Origin: Fagopyrum homotropicum
Lineage: Eukaryota; Streptophyta; Magnoliopsida; Caryophyllales; Polygonaceae
DNA: 64,000 nucleotides
Direction: 5' to 3'
NCBI GenBank assembly: GCA_033239125.1
Contig: BSWB01000002.1
Coordinates: 9,705,001-9,769,000 of the forward strand
How positions within the stretch are numbered: position 1 is the stretch's first letter; each line of letters starts with the position of its first letter. A program made the position numbers and the translations under genes. The notes beneath the pieces were generated by a model that was not told the DNA's origin, did no database searches, and worked only from the letters and a program-made list of their open reading frames with translations. Shown here piece after piece: positions 23,421 to 34,114 of this stretch.

Positions 23421-24907
23421 TGAGCATGTCCAAGGATTGAGGACATCACTAGGAGCTAAGGAAGGTGCTAAGTTGAAGAATAGCACGAGACAAAGGAGAA
23501 TTACGATCTACATCTAAATCACGCTCTAAAGTACGACCGTACTAGGATCCACGCCCTAATCCACGGCCGTGGAACCTTGGCAAGACGAGCGTGGTGCATT
23601 CCAGCAACTTACACGGCCGTGGAGAGTTGTGACAAACCGTGACCCAATTCCACGCTCTAAATTACGGGCGTGGAACTCTTCCACGACCGTGATCTTGACG
23701 ATCTTTTACGCAATATTTTAAGCCACGATCTTTTACGCACATGGGCCGAAGACGCATTTTATCCAGCCCTATAAAAGGACGGGAAGAGAGAGATTCCGTC
23801 ACCTTCGCTACCGCTGTTTACCCTAGTTTACGTTTTTGCTTAGATCGCCGTGGGAGATTGCGCTTTGCCCTATTGAGATTTCCGGATTGACGGAAAGAGT
23901 GGAGATTGGGAAGATTGTTCGTAAGGAGATTTCATCTTTATCCTTAGGTTTGATTAGAAGACGGATTGACATCCCATTCTTCGTTCTTATCTAAGATTGT
24001 GATTGTTTGTGTTATTCCGAATCTATTGACATTATTGTTCTTGATTTGTGGATTTGAGATTGGTTTGAAAGTTATTGAAGGTTTTCGGAAGTTTCCATCT
24101 TTCACTCTTTTAAATCTTGAATTTGATATCAGTATGACTTTTGTTGGCTAAAACCCTTTAGAAATTCTAAGGTGAAGGGTTGATAGTTGTGGCTTAGATG
24201 ATGATAGATCGATCGTAAACAGATTGGATCCTGAGAGTTAGAGAGAATCGCCGACGAACCTAATCCATGGTCTGTTCTTGAGCTTCCACGGCCGTGGAAC
24301 TCAAGAACTACCCGTAATTTTGTGTCAGTTTAAGAACTTTGCTTTTACTTTAATCCAAAGTTAAAGATTTGCTTTAACTTAGTCTTGGCTTGCCTTTTCT
24401 AGGTGGTAGTGAAGCCTCAACAACCTCTACCCCGATTTCGAGTGTCACAACCTTAATCGGTTTAGTTAGTCTTGATCCTTGGATTACAAGTTTGAGTATT
24501 TGACGTTAATATTTACCTTTAGAATCTTTCTATACTGAAGCCTCAACAACCTTTATAGAGAGTGCCTTTAGGTGAATCATATAAGGCCTTGGAACTTCAC
24601 CGTACATTGCCTTACATTCGTATACCTTTGCATACCTCAACTCTGTCCTTATATCTTTAGTATATCTTGAATCGATTGTCACAGCTGGATTCCTGGATCT
24701 TTACGATTGTTGTTTTCCCAATAATTTGAAAAGCTTCATACATTTACTTGCTTGATAATTCTATAATTGGATTTAACCCCCCAAATCCCTGTGTTCGATA
24801 CTCTGGAATTCTTGCTTAACTATATTGATCCGTACATTGCGGGTTCGCTTGCTTGATTTCTAGTTTTATAATTAAAGCTTATTTGCACGCACGCTAAGTG
24901 GCGAACA
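23421..24907 (+). repeat. Athila 5' LTR (1,487 bp)
   Basis: Starts TGAGCATGTCC and ends GTGGCGAACA, collinear without length change with 31746-33232. It contains CCTATAAAAGG at about 23769, a good TATA box for element transcription, and several CACGGCCGTG palindromes. Confidence 0.88.
24284..24299. repeat. TTCCACGGCCGTGGAA palindrome within a longer hairpin
   Basis: A perfect 16-bp palindrome extended on both sides by GTTCTTGAG and CTCAAGAAC (one unpaired base), making a ~34-bp inverted repeat at about 24274-24308. The same structure is kept in the 3' LTR near 32599-32633. Confidence 0.75.
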
Positions 24908-24913
24908 AGTTTT

Positions 24914-24932
24914 TGGCGCCGTTGCCGGGGAT
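24914..24932 (+). promoter_or_regulatory. Athila primer binding site, tRNA-Asp
   Basis: TGGCGCCGTTGCCGGGGAT begins six bases after the 5' LTR and is complementary to the 3' end of plant tRNA-Asp (GTC) with its CCA tail. It primes minus-strand DNA synthesis. Confidence 0.85.
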
Positions 24933-25009
24933 TTGGTGTAGGCCGAATTCGGTTATCGGTTGTCAAGCTTGGGAGTTTCTCCCTTGTTATTTGATATCTT
25001 TTCAAGTGT

Positions 25010-28000
25010 ATGCGCAGGTCTAGGAATAACGAAGACCTCTTACCTCTTGATCAAGAGCTTGAGAGGACTTTGAGGAGAAAGCGAAAGGAAATAAAAATGG
25101 CTGAAGAAAGAGAACATGATCTTCAATCGGAGTTAGCGGAAAAGGAAGCTCAACTCTAATGGAGTGAGAAGACTCGTAGGGAAGAAACAGATCGTCATCA
25201 AATGAAGGTTGATGATCTAACGGACATGATGTTCTAAATGAGGCTGGAAATAAACAACCTCAAGGAGAAAAAGAAAAGGAGAAGACCGGGAAGATCGGTT
25301 AGAGCCAACTCATCCAATGAGGATAGCGACTCCTCCATGCCACCGCTAGAGGAAATTGATCCCACGATCAATGTGAATCCATTCTATCCACGGCCAGCTG
25401 CAAATCGCCGTGTTCCACCTAGGAACGCAAGGGTCGAACGTGTGGATGAGGAGCCAAGAAATCTTGGCCAAAGGATGGATCCAACGCAGCAACCACGCCG
25501 TTTGGGTGTGAACTTTGATGCTGACGATGCACAAGGGTTTAGCTTCAACCCTCAAGTTATTACCATTGTTCGCCAAAACCAATTTGGTGGAACAAGTGCT
25601 GAATCTCCACATCAACATCTACAAAACTTTGAGATTATGATGGAGACGATGAAGCCTAAGAACGCAACTACCAACAGCTACAAACTCAAGCCTTTCTTCT
25701 TCTCCTTGAAGGGGAAAGCATTGTCTTGGTATCAAGCTCTTCCAAGTGGAAAGCTTGAGACATGGGAGGATCTTTCTGAGGAGTTCCTCACTAAGTTCTT
25801 TCCGCCATCCAAAACGGCGGAGCTAAGAGGTAAGATTAACGCATTTTCTATGAGATCTAACGAAAGTTTGTTTCAATCTTGGGAAAGATTTCAGGATTTG
25901 CTATTGGATTGCTCTCATCATGACATATCCAAGCTTGCACTATTGGAGATATATTATAAGTGGCTAGATGTGGAGACACAATTCAAGCTCCAATCCCTTT
26001 CATGTGGTACATTCATGGACATGAGGGAAGATGACGCTTGGGACTTCATTGAGAAGCAAGCGCGAGTGATAAAGAAGTATTCTCATCGGAAAGCGGAGGC
26101 GAATCATGTAGATGAAGGAGCGAAGCTATCACAAGCAGCTCAAACTCAAATCTTTTCTCTCAACACGGAGATTAAAGAGTTGAAGGAAGCCATAAAAACC
26201 AACTTTCCGAAGCACAAGGAGCAAGATGTGGGTTATTTAGGTAACAACAATAACCACAACGGTAATGAGAATACCAACCGCAACAACCGGAACAACAACC
26301 GGAATAATTGGAACAACAACAACAACCGGAACAACAATTGGAACAACAATAGGGGTTCAAACAACAACAATGGGCGCTCCAATCAACAAAATTCCGGTAA
26401 TTCTTATCCTTCCAATTCAGGAAATTCACTAACTCCACCTTCCTCTTCTTCCACTCCTTTGAAAAGCCAAGGACAAACATCTAATGGTGGAAGTACTTCG
26501 GGGAAAGAGAAGCCCGATCCCATGTTGGAAACGATTTTGGGGAAGCTTCAAGGGTTGGAGACTCGCATCATCAAGGTTGATGATCACATTACTAAGGTTG
26601 ATAAAGCCCAAAAGGTTTTAGAAAACCAAATGTTCAGCCATGCGGAGGAAGTTCCTAGGAATCAAGGGAAACTTCCAGGAAAGACGGAGGACAACCCCAA
26701 AGGAAGGGTGATGGCAATCACAACTAGGAGCGGAGTAATAACTACCGACCCACAGCCTAAGTTTGTAGAAGTCCCCGTTGAGAAAGAGAAAGAAAAGGGG
26801 AAGGAGAAGGAAGATGTCTACGTTCCTCCTCCAGCTTACAAACCTCCCCTACCGTTCCCGCAATCTAGAGCAAGAGCGCGTCTAGACAAGAAATTCGGTA
26901 AGTTTATAGAACTCATGAGCAAATTGCATATTAATATACCTTTCATTGATGATATTGTAGGTATGCCGGCTTATGGTAAGTTCTTAAAGGAAATCCTCTC
27001 TAACAAGAGAAAGCTAGAGGATTTTGGAGAGGTTAAGATGAGTTCGGATTTTTCGGATCTCATCAAAACCATGAAAGAGAAGATGCCCCCAAAGCTAAAG
27101 GATCCGGGGTCATTTTGTATTCCCATAGGAGTGGGAGATGTCACATATGATGCATTATGTGACTTGGGAGCAAGTGTGAGCATCATTCCACTTGCATTAT
27201 GTAGGAAGATCGGTTTAGGCGACCCTAAATCGGTGAAGATGACGTTGTACATGGCGGACCGTTCCATAACTCGTCCCGTCGGTATTGTTGAAGACGTCCC
27301 AGTCAAGCTAGGTAAATTCTATGTTCCTATAGATTTTGTTGTGCTTGACATTCCTGCAGATAGTCCGATCCTGATCATTCACGGAAGACCGTTTCTTGCA
27401 ACATCCGGCTGCATAGTCGATTGCAAGAATGCTAGACTCACCTTTGACATAGAAGAGGAGAAGGTAGAGTTCGTTCTTTCCACTCTGGTGAAGGAACCAA
27501 TCTTTGATGAGGATATATTCAATATCCAAGATGAAGAAGGGTTGTCTAGAGAGGAGGTAAGTGATATTCTCTTCAAAGATCCTTTGCAAAAGGTTATTAC
27601 TATGAGTGTAATGGATGTAGGGGAAGAAGAGGAGTACAATGAGGCAATTGAAGCCTTAGAAGCACAAGAAGAAGTATGTGAAGAGGAGTTTGAGAAACTC
27701 CACGACGAGGCAGAGAACGTACGGATCCACGGTCATACACTATATTCAACGGCCGTGGATTTCACCAACAAAAGCGTGGAGCACTCCAGAGGGTTACACG
27801 GCCGTGGAGGGAATAGAGCAACCGTATTTACTTTCCACGCCCAAAATCACGGCCGTGGAGAAGTTAGAGAAGCCATAATTTTGGGTAATTCCGAAGGTAA
27901 TTGTGTCTCTTCCTCAACTTCTTTTGATTCTTCTCCCACACCTTCTACACCCTTAGACACTTCTAAGGAAGCATCGGACACTCCTCAAGAACCATTGGAA

Positions 28001-30920
28001 ACTCCGATAGTCATGGATTTGAAGCCACTTCCTACTCATCTAAGGTACGCATTTCTTGGACCTAATTCTACCTTTCCGGTAATTGTTAGTTCCGATTTAA
28101 GCATAGATGAACATAGTAAGCTCATGGTTGTCCTTAAGAAACATAGGAAAGCTTTAGGATATACTATAGAGGACTTAGTTGGAATCAAACCTTCCCTATG
28201 CATGCATAAGATATTAATGGAAGAGGACTTTAGAACTTCACGACAACCTCAAAGGCGGTTGAATCCGACCATGAAGGAGGTTGTCAAGAAGGAAATTCTT
28301 AAATTGCTTGATGCAGGTATCATCTACCCTATCTCTGATAGCAAGTGGGTGAGTCCGGTACAAGTGGTTCCGAAGAAGGGAGGAATGACGGTCATCACCA
28401 ACAAGAATAACGAACTCATTCCTACCCGAACCGTAACAGGATGGCGGATGTGTATAGACTACCGCAAGCTAAACAACGCGACGAGGAATGATCACTTCCC
28501 ACTACCCTTCATCGACAAAATGCTTGAAAGGTTACCACAACATTCGCACTTTTGCTATCTTGACGGTTATAGTGGTTTCTTCCAGATTCCGATACACCCG
28601 GATGATCAAGAGAAGACCACATTCACGTGCCCGTAGGGTACGTTTGCCTATAGGAGGATGCCGTTCGGGCTTTGCAACGCCCCAACCACCTTTCAAAGGT
28701 GCATGATGGCCATCTTCTCCGAAGATATAGAGGAAATCATGGAGGTTTTTATGGATGACTTCTCCGTTTATGGTTCCTCTTTTGACAATTGTCTTTCTAA
28801 CCTTGCTCTTGTGTTACAAAGGTGTGAAGACAACTAACCTAGTTCTTAATTGGAAAAAGTGTCAATTCATGGTGAAGGAAGGCATTGTATTAGGACACTT
28901 AATCTCTAGTAGAGGGATTGAGGTGGATAGAGCTAAAATAGAGACTATAGAAAAGCTTCCTCCCCCAACTTCGGTGAAAGGGATAAGAAGTTTTCTAGGA
29001 CATGCTGGATTCTATAGGCGTTTCATAAAGGATTTCTCTAAAATATCAAAGCCGCTAACTAATCTATTGATGAAGGATGCAGTTTTTGAGTTTTCGCAAG
29101 AATGCTTAGATGCGTTTAACATGATTCGGGAAGCTCTAATTTCAGCCCCTATTATCCAACCTCCGGATTGGAATCTCCCCTTTGAGGTTATGTGTGACGC
29201 AAGTGACGTAGCTATAGGAGCTGTTCTTGGACAAAGAAAGGAAGGGCGAACCCACGCTATCTACTACGCTAGCAAGACGCTAGATGAAGCGCAGCTCAAC
29301 TACGCCACTACGGAAAAAGAGTTTTTAGCCATTGTTTATGCAATTGACAAGTTTCGCTCTTATCTTGTAGGTACAAAGGTGATTGTGTACACGGATCATG
29401 CTGCGATCCGGTATCTCCTTGCAAAGAAGGATGCGAAGCCGAGGCTAATTAGATGGATTCTTCTCCTACAAGAATTCGATCTAGAGATCCGCGACAAGAA
29501 GGGTTCGGAAAATTCTGTTGCGGATCATTTGAGTCGCCTAACACATCTAGAGGACGACCACCTACCTATAGATGACTCCTTCCCGGACGAGCATTTACAC
29601 ATTATAGAGGAGTGCATCGATGTGATCTCCAAAGGTAACGAACCATGGTTTGCTGATTTTGTTAACTATTTGGTTTGTCAGGAAATACCGCCCGGATTAT
29701 CCTACGCACAAAGAAAGAAGTTCTTTAAGGACGTTCGGGAATACTTTTGGAATGAACCTCTCCTCTTTAAGAGAGGTCCGGATGGCATTATTCGGCGATG
29801 TGTGCCGGAAGATGAGATGCAAAGTGTCATCCGCCATTGTCATTCACTACCATGTGGAGGACACGCTAGTTCGAACAAGACTAGCGCTAAGGTATTGCAA
29901 TCTGGATTCTTTTGGCCTACACTATTTAAAGATGTGCAAACCTTTGTTTCCTGCTGCGATGCTTGTCAAAGAACAGAAAATATCTCTAGAAGGAATGAGA
30001 TGCCTCTCAACAACATCCAAGAGGTGGAGATCTTTGACGTTTGGGGAGTAGACTTCATGGGACCATTCCCATCATCTTGTGGTAACCAATACATACTTTT
30101 AGCGGTTGATTACGTTTCAAGATGGGTTGAAGCGATTGCCTCTCCCACCAATGATGCCGTGGTAGTGGTTAAGTTCTTTAACAAGACCATCTTCCCACGA
30201 TTTGGGACACCACGGACCATCATTAGTGATGGAGGCTCTCACTTCATAGCCCGACGTTTTGAAGCTCTCTTAGCTAAGTATGTGGTGACTCACAAGATCG
30301 CCACCCCTTATCATCCACAAACTAGTGGACAAGTGGAGATCTCAAACCGGGAGATCAAAGGAATCCTAGAGAAGACGGTTTCAAGGACTAGGAAGGATTG
30401 GTCGTTGAAACTAGATGATGCATTATGGGCGTACCGGACTGCGTATAAGACTCCCATCGGAACCACACCATACAACCTTGTGTATGAGAAGTCTTGTCAC
30501 TTACCGGTAGAGTTGGAGCACAAGGCGTTTTGGGCAATCAAGTGGCTAAATTTCAGCATGAAGGAAGCGGGAGAGAAGCGTCTCTTGGACCTAAATGAGC
30601 TTGAAGAACTCCGCTTAAACGCTTATGAAAACGCCAATATTTACAAAGAAAGAGCAAAGCGTTGGCATGATAAGCATATCATCCCAAAGGACTTCAAAGA
30701 GGGAGATCAAGTTCTCCTCTTCAATTCAAGGCTTCGTCTCTTTCCAGGTAAGCTTAAATCTCGTTGGACCGGACCTTTTCTAATCAAACGTATTTTTCCC
30801 CATGGTGCAGTTGAAGTATGGGGTGAAACGGGCGGAAGCTTTAAGGTGAACGGTCAACGACTCAAGAAGTATACTCCGGAACTCCAAGCTGAAGAGTTCG
30901 CGCCCACCGCACTCGAATAA
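25010..30920 (+). pseudogene. Athila gag-pol, broken by three stops and one frameshift
   Basis: From the ATG at 25010 the frame meets TAA at 25157 and 25235, then runs open from 25238 to a TAG at 28634, which lies in RT where TFTCPYGTF is expected. After a 1-base insertion near 28831 it continues in the next frame to 30920. Order: coiled-coil Gag N-terminus; Gag core (about 25550-26080, SLKGKALSWYQALPSGKLET); Asn-rich linker (26240-26420); protease with CDLGAS (about 27160); a linker with three HGRG palindromes (27720-27870); RT with FMDD (28748-28759); RNase H (29190-29550); integrase with the H-H-C-C finger, WGVDFMGPF, IISDGG and GQVEISNRE. No Gag zinc knuckle was seen. Three CAA/TAC-to-stop changes and the frameshift make it non-autonomous. 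Confidence 0.88.
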
Positions 30921-31745
30921 GTGCGAATCTGGTCTAGCTACGGACCTTAAACAAAGCGCTTCTTGGGAGGCAACCCAAGGTATTGCATTGTCGTTTTTGT
31001 TTTGATTCATAGATTAGTTTAGTGTAGAAGTTTTTGCTTTGTTTTGCCTTCGATACCTTCCGGTATGTTCGTGTTTTTGGATGTAGGAACAGTGGAAAAG
31101 AAAAGGGGAAGAGAAAGTTTGAAGAAAAGTGACGAAACTTGGACTTTGGAGCATTACAGAGAGTTCCACGGCCGTGGTTTAGACCGTGACAGCAACAGTG
31201 ACCGTAATTTCCAAAAGCCTGAGAAAAATCACCAAAACCACGGTTCCGTACATTTCCACGGCCGTGGAACCCCCCGACAGACCGTGATTTTCAAAAATTT
31301 TTACGGCCACTATATAAACCACGTTTCTTCACAAAACACAACACCACAACCCAAAATTACGCACAAATCGCCGATTCCACGCCCTTCCTCCCAAATCTTC
31401 GTTCGTTAATCATTTTTAACGATTCTTTGACCTAAACTGAAGCAAATCTGATCACCAACAAGATCCAAGTAACAATTCGAGCGGCAAATCACCGGAGAAG
31501 CCACAATTCGAATTCCAAAATCCGAAAACCTAGGTTTTTGGCTCTTTCTCTCTCTTTGTCGATTCGGCTTTGTTTTTGATAGAATTTGTAGGAGAACTGA
31601 TTGAAATTGGAAGAAATTAGTCTAGGACTGATTGTTGCTGAAGTTTGGTGAATTGTTGCTGAGTTTTGCGAATTTTCGAGACGAACCACGGTCACTGTAT
31701 GTTCCACGGCCGTACTAGGAGAAGAAGAAACCGTGACCCAAGGAT
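30921..31745 (+). other. Athila 3' spacer between pol and LTR
   Basis: Where some Athila elements carry an envelope-like ORF, this stretch has only a 121-codon frame (31044-31409) with HGRG repeats that come from the palindromic motif. No membrane protein is encoded. The 3' end has the purine run GGAGAAGAAGAAA at 31711-31723, a possible polypurine tract about 20 bases before the LTR. Confidence 0.55.
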
Positions 31746-33232
31746 TGAGCATGTCCAAGGATTGGGGACATCACTAGGAGCTAAGGAAGGTGCTAAGTTG
31801 AAGAATAGCACGAGACAAAGGAGAATTACGATCTACATCTAAATCACGCTCTAAAGTACGACCGTACTAGGATCCACGCCCTAATCCACGGCCGTGGAAC
31901 CTTGGCAAGACGAGTGTGGTGCATTCCAGCAACTTACACGGCCGTGTAGAGTTGTGACAAACCGTGACCCAATTCCACGCTCTAAATTACGGGCGTGGAA
32001 CTCTTCCACGACCGTGATCTTGGCGATCTTTTACGCAATATTTTAAGCCACGATCTTTTACGCACATGGGCCGAAGACGCATTTTATCCAGCCCTATAAA
32101 AGGACGGGAAGAGAGAGATTCCGTCACCTTCGCTACCGCTGTTTACCCTAGTTTACGCTTTCGCTTAGATCGCCGTGGGAGATTGTGCTTTGCCCTATTG
32201 AGATTTCTGGATTGACGGAAAGAGTGGAGATTGGGAAGATTGTTCGTAAGGAGATTTCATGTTTATCCTTAGGTTTGATTAGAAGACAGATTGACATCCC
32301 GTTCTTCGTTCTTATCTAAGATTGTGATTGTTTGTATTATTCCGAATCTATTGACATTATTGTTCTTGATTTGTGGATTTGAGATTGGTTTGAAAGTTAT
32401 TGAAGGTTTTCGGAAGTTTCCATCTTTCACTCTTTTAAATCTTGAATTTGATATCAATATGACTTTTGTTGGCTAAAACCCTTTAGCAATTCTAAGGTGA
32501 AGGGTTGATAGTTGTGGCTTAGATGATGATAGATCGATCGTAAACAGATTGGATCCTGAGAGTTAGAGAGAATCGCCGACGAACCTAATCCACGGTCTGT
32601 TCTTGAGCTTCCACGGCCGTGGAACTCAAGAACTACCCGTAATTTTGTGTCAGTTTACAAACTTTGCTTTTATTTTAATCCAAAGTTAAAAATTTGCTTT
32701 AAGTTAGTTTTGGTTTGCCTTTTCTAGGTGGTAGTGAAGCCTCAACAACCTCTACCCCAATTTCGAGTGTCACAACCTTAATCGGTTTAGTTAGTCTTGA
32801 TCCTTGGATTACAAGTTTGGGTATTTGACGTTAATATTTACCTTTAGAATATTTCTATACTGAAGCCTCAACAACCTTTATAGAGAGTGCCTTTAGGTGA
32901 ATCATATAAGGCCTTGGAACTTCACCGTACATTGCCTTGCATTCGTATACCTTTGCATACCTCAACTTTGTCCTTATATCTTTAGTATATCTTGAATCGA
33001 TTGTCACAGCTGGATTCCTGGATCTTTAGGATTGTCGTTTTCCCAATAATTTGAAAAGCTTCATACATTTACTTGCTTGATTATTCTATAATTGGATTTA
33101 ACCCCCCAAATCCCTGTGTTCGATACTCTGGAATTCTTGCTTAACTATATCGTTCCGTACACTGCGAGTTCGCTTGCTTGATTTCTAGTTTTATAATTAA
33201 AGCTTATTTGCACGCACGCTAAGTGGCAAACA
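31746..33232 (+). repeat. Athila 3' LTR (1,487 bp)
   Basis: Collinear with the 5' LTR from TGAGCATGTCC to GTGGCAAACA with about 35 substitutions and no net indel. Kinase-derived CACTA sequence follows. Confidence 0.88.
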
Positions 33233-33311
33233 GTAACAATCACTAAATCCCCGGAACATTATAACTCTTCTAAGTTACTACCAAGAAAGCAATTGGCAAA
33301 TTATTGTGTAA

Positions 33312-33590
33312 GAGTACGTTCCTAATGGAAGTGTTTCAAGCCACTTATACGGTAACTGAATTAGATACCGTATAAGTGGCTTAATAGCACCACTTCAAGA
33401 ATTAACAGGTTACTGCTCTTTCAAGACGTCAAATGTGCTCGTGGATGAGAATTTCATTGCAAAGGTTGCAGTTGCAGGATTTACTAAAGTTCGTTTGAGT
33501 GATTTGGTCAAGCTGAAGCTCCGAGGAAAATCTCAGCAAGTGCAACATTCTCCAAGGAGTCTTCTTCTTGTAGGAAGTTTGATTGAATGA
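33312..33590 (+). pseudogene. Captured kinase fragments downstream of Athila
   Basis: YVPNGSVSSHLYG at about 33314-33352 is the hinge region, and KTSNVLVDENFIAKVAVAGF at about 33422-33490 matches catalytic-loop and DFG-region sequence of the same LRR kinase subfamily, with DFG degraded to VAG. The blocks follow the N-lobe exon at 23018-23217 in gene order, so the Athila element interrupted an already captured kinase. Catalysis would be lost. Confidence 0.7.
33340..33380. repeat. Perfect 15-bp inverted repeat with 11-base loop
   Basis: GCCACTTATACGGTA (33340-33354) and its exact reverse complement (33366-33380) enclose ACTGAATTAGA. The left arm is the kinase exon end (SSHLYG), so the right arm is a local inverted copy of coding sequence. 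Confidence 0.85.
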
Positions 33591-33879
33591 AACCAGCAGC
33601 TATCCACATTTGGTACACTTTTTTTCCATGATATTTTGTAAAAATAATAGACTAATCTTGATGGAAGTTTATGATTAAGACTCCATTTTGTAAGAATTCT
33701 TAATGTAATAATTTATCTTTTATTTCTACTAGTTTGTGAAGCAATCAATATGAAAATTTTGTGTATGGGAGTATTCTCTTTTTTTTATATATATATTATT
33801 TTGATATTATTTCAAGTGGTGTTGAAGAGAGAACCGTATTGTTAATTTAATTTTTTATTTTTAAAACTTAATTGTAAAT

Positions 33880-34114
33880 TGTGACACCTTGAGTTGTCAC
33901 AATTGTCTTAAAAGTGTTGTTTTATTAACTAAAGTGACATTAAGGTGTCTCAATTTACTGTGACATGTTAAAGTGTCGCAATTGACACATTTGCCAATTG
34001 TGACGGCGGAATTTTTGACACCCTTTCAAAGTGTCGCAGATTATATTTGCGACACCTTAAGGTGTCGCTAAATGCTATTAAAAGTGTCGTTTTATGCCCG
34101 CTTTTCTAGTAGTG
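33880..34114. repeat. CACTA right subterminal and terminal repeats
   Basis: Multiple GTGTCGC / GCGACAC motifs (for example 33975, 34031, 34049 and 34064) lead to the terminal CTTTTCTAGTAGTG, the inverted partner of the left TIR. Confidence 0.75.

Larger units (their letters stand above)
23421..33232 (+). mobile_element. Athila-type Ty3/gypsy LTR retrotransposon (nested)
   Basis: Two LTRs of identical length (1,487 bp) flank a PBS, a broken gag-pol and an 825-bp non-coding 3' spacer. The tRNA-Asp PBS, the CDLGAS protease and the integrase text (WGVDFMGPFPSS, SHFIARRFEALLAKY) fit the Athila/Tat group. By eye the LTRs differ at about 35 sites (roughly 2.4%), indicating a fairly recent insertion. 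The flanking pentamers (TAGAT and GTAAC) do not match, so the target duplication is lost or the ends have rearranged. It lies inside the CACTA element, between kinase fragments. Confidence 0.85.
20083..34114 (+). mobile_element. CACTA (En/Spm) transposon carrying host gene fragments
   Basis: The left end CACTACTAGAAATGCG and the right end, which reads CACTACTAGAAAAGCG on the minus strand, form the CACTA terminal inverted repeat. Flanking triplets are TAC and TAT, a 3-bp target duplication with one mismatch. Subterminal arrays of GTGTCGCAA / TTGCGACAC lie within about 200 bases of each end. Without the nested Athila element (23421-33232) it is about 4.2 kb. No transposase of the TNP1/TNP2 type was seen, so it is non-autonomous. 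Its interior holds fragments of an LRR receptor kinase on both sides of the Athila insertion, in one orientation and in gene order. Confidence 0.85.

Noticed and set aside
26172..26480. Minus-strand Cys-rich frame
   Set aside because: Antisense of the Asn-rich Gag linker (AAC repeats read as GTT/TGT); an artefact of codon repeats.
31044..31409. Possible envelope-like ORF of the Athila element
   Set aside because: Short, no signal peptide or membrane helix, dominated by the palindromic repeat.
23415..33237. 5-bp target duplication of the Athila element
   Set aside because: Flanks TAGAT and GTAAC do not match in any nearby register, so none is claimed.
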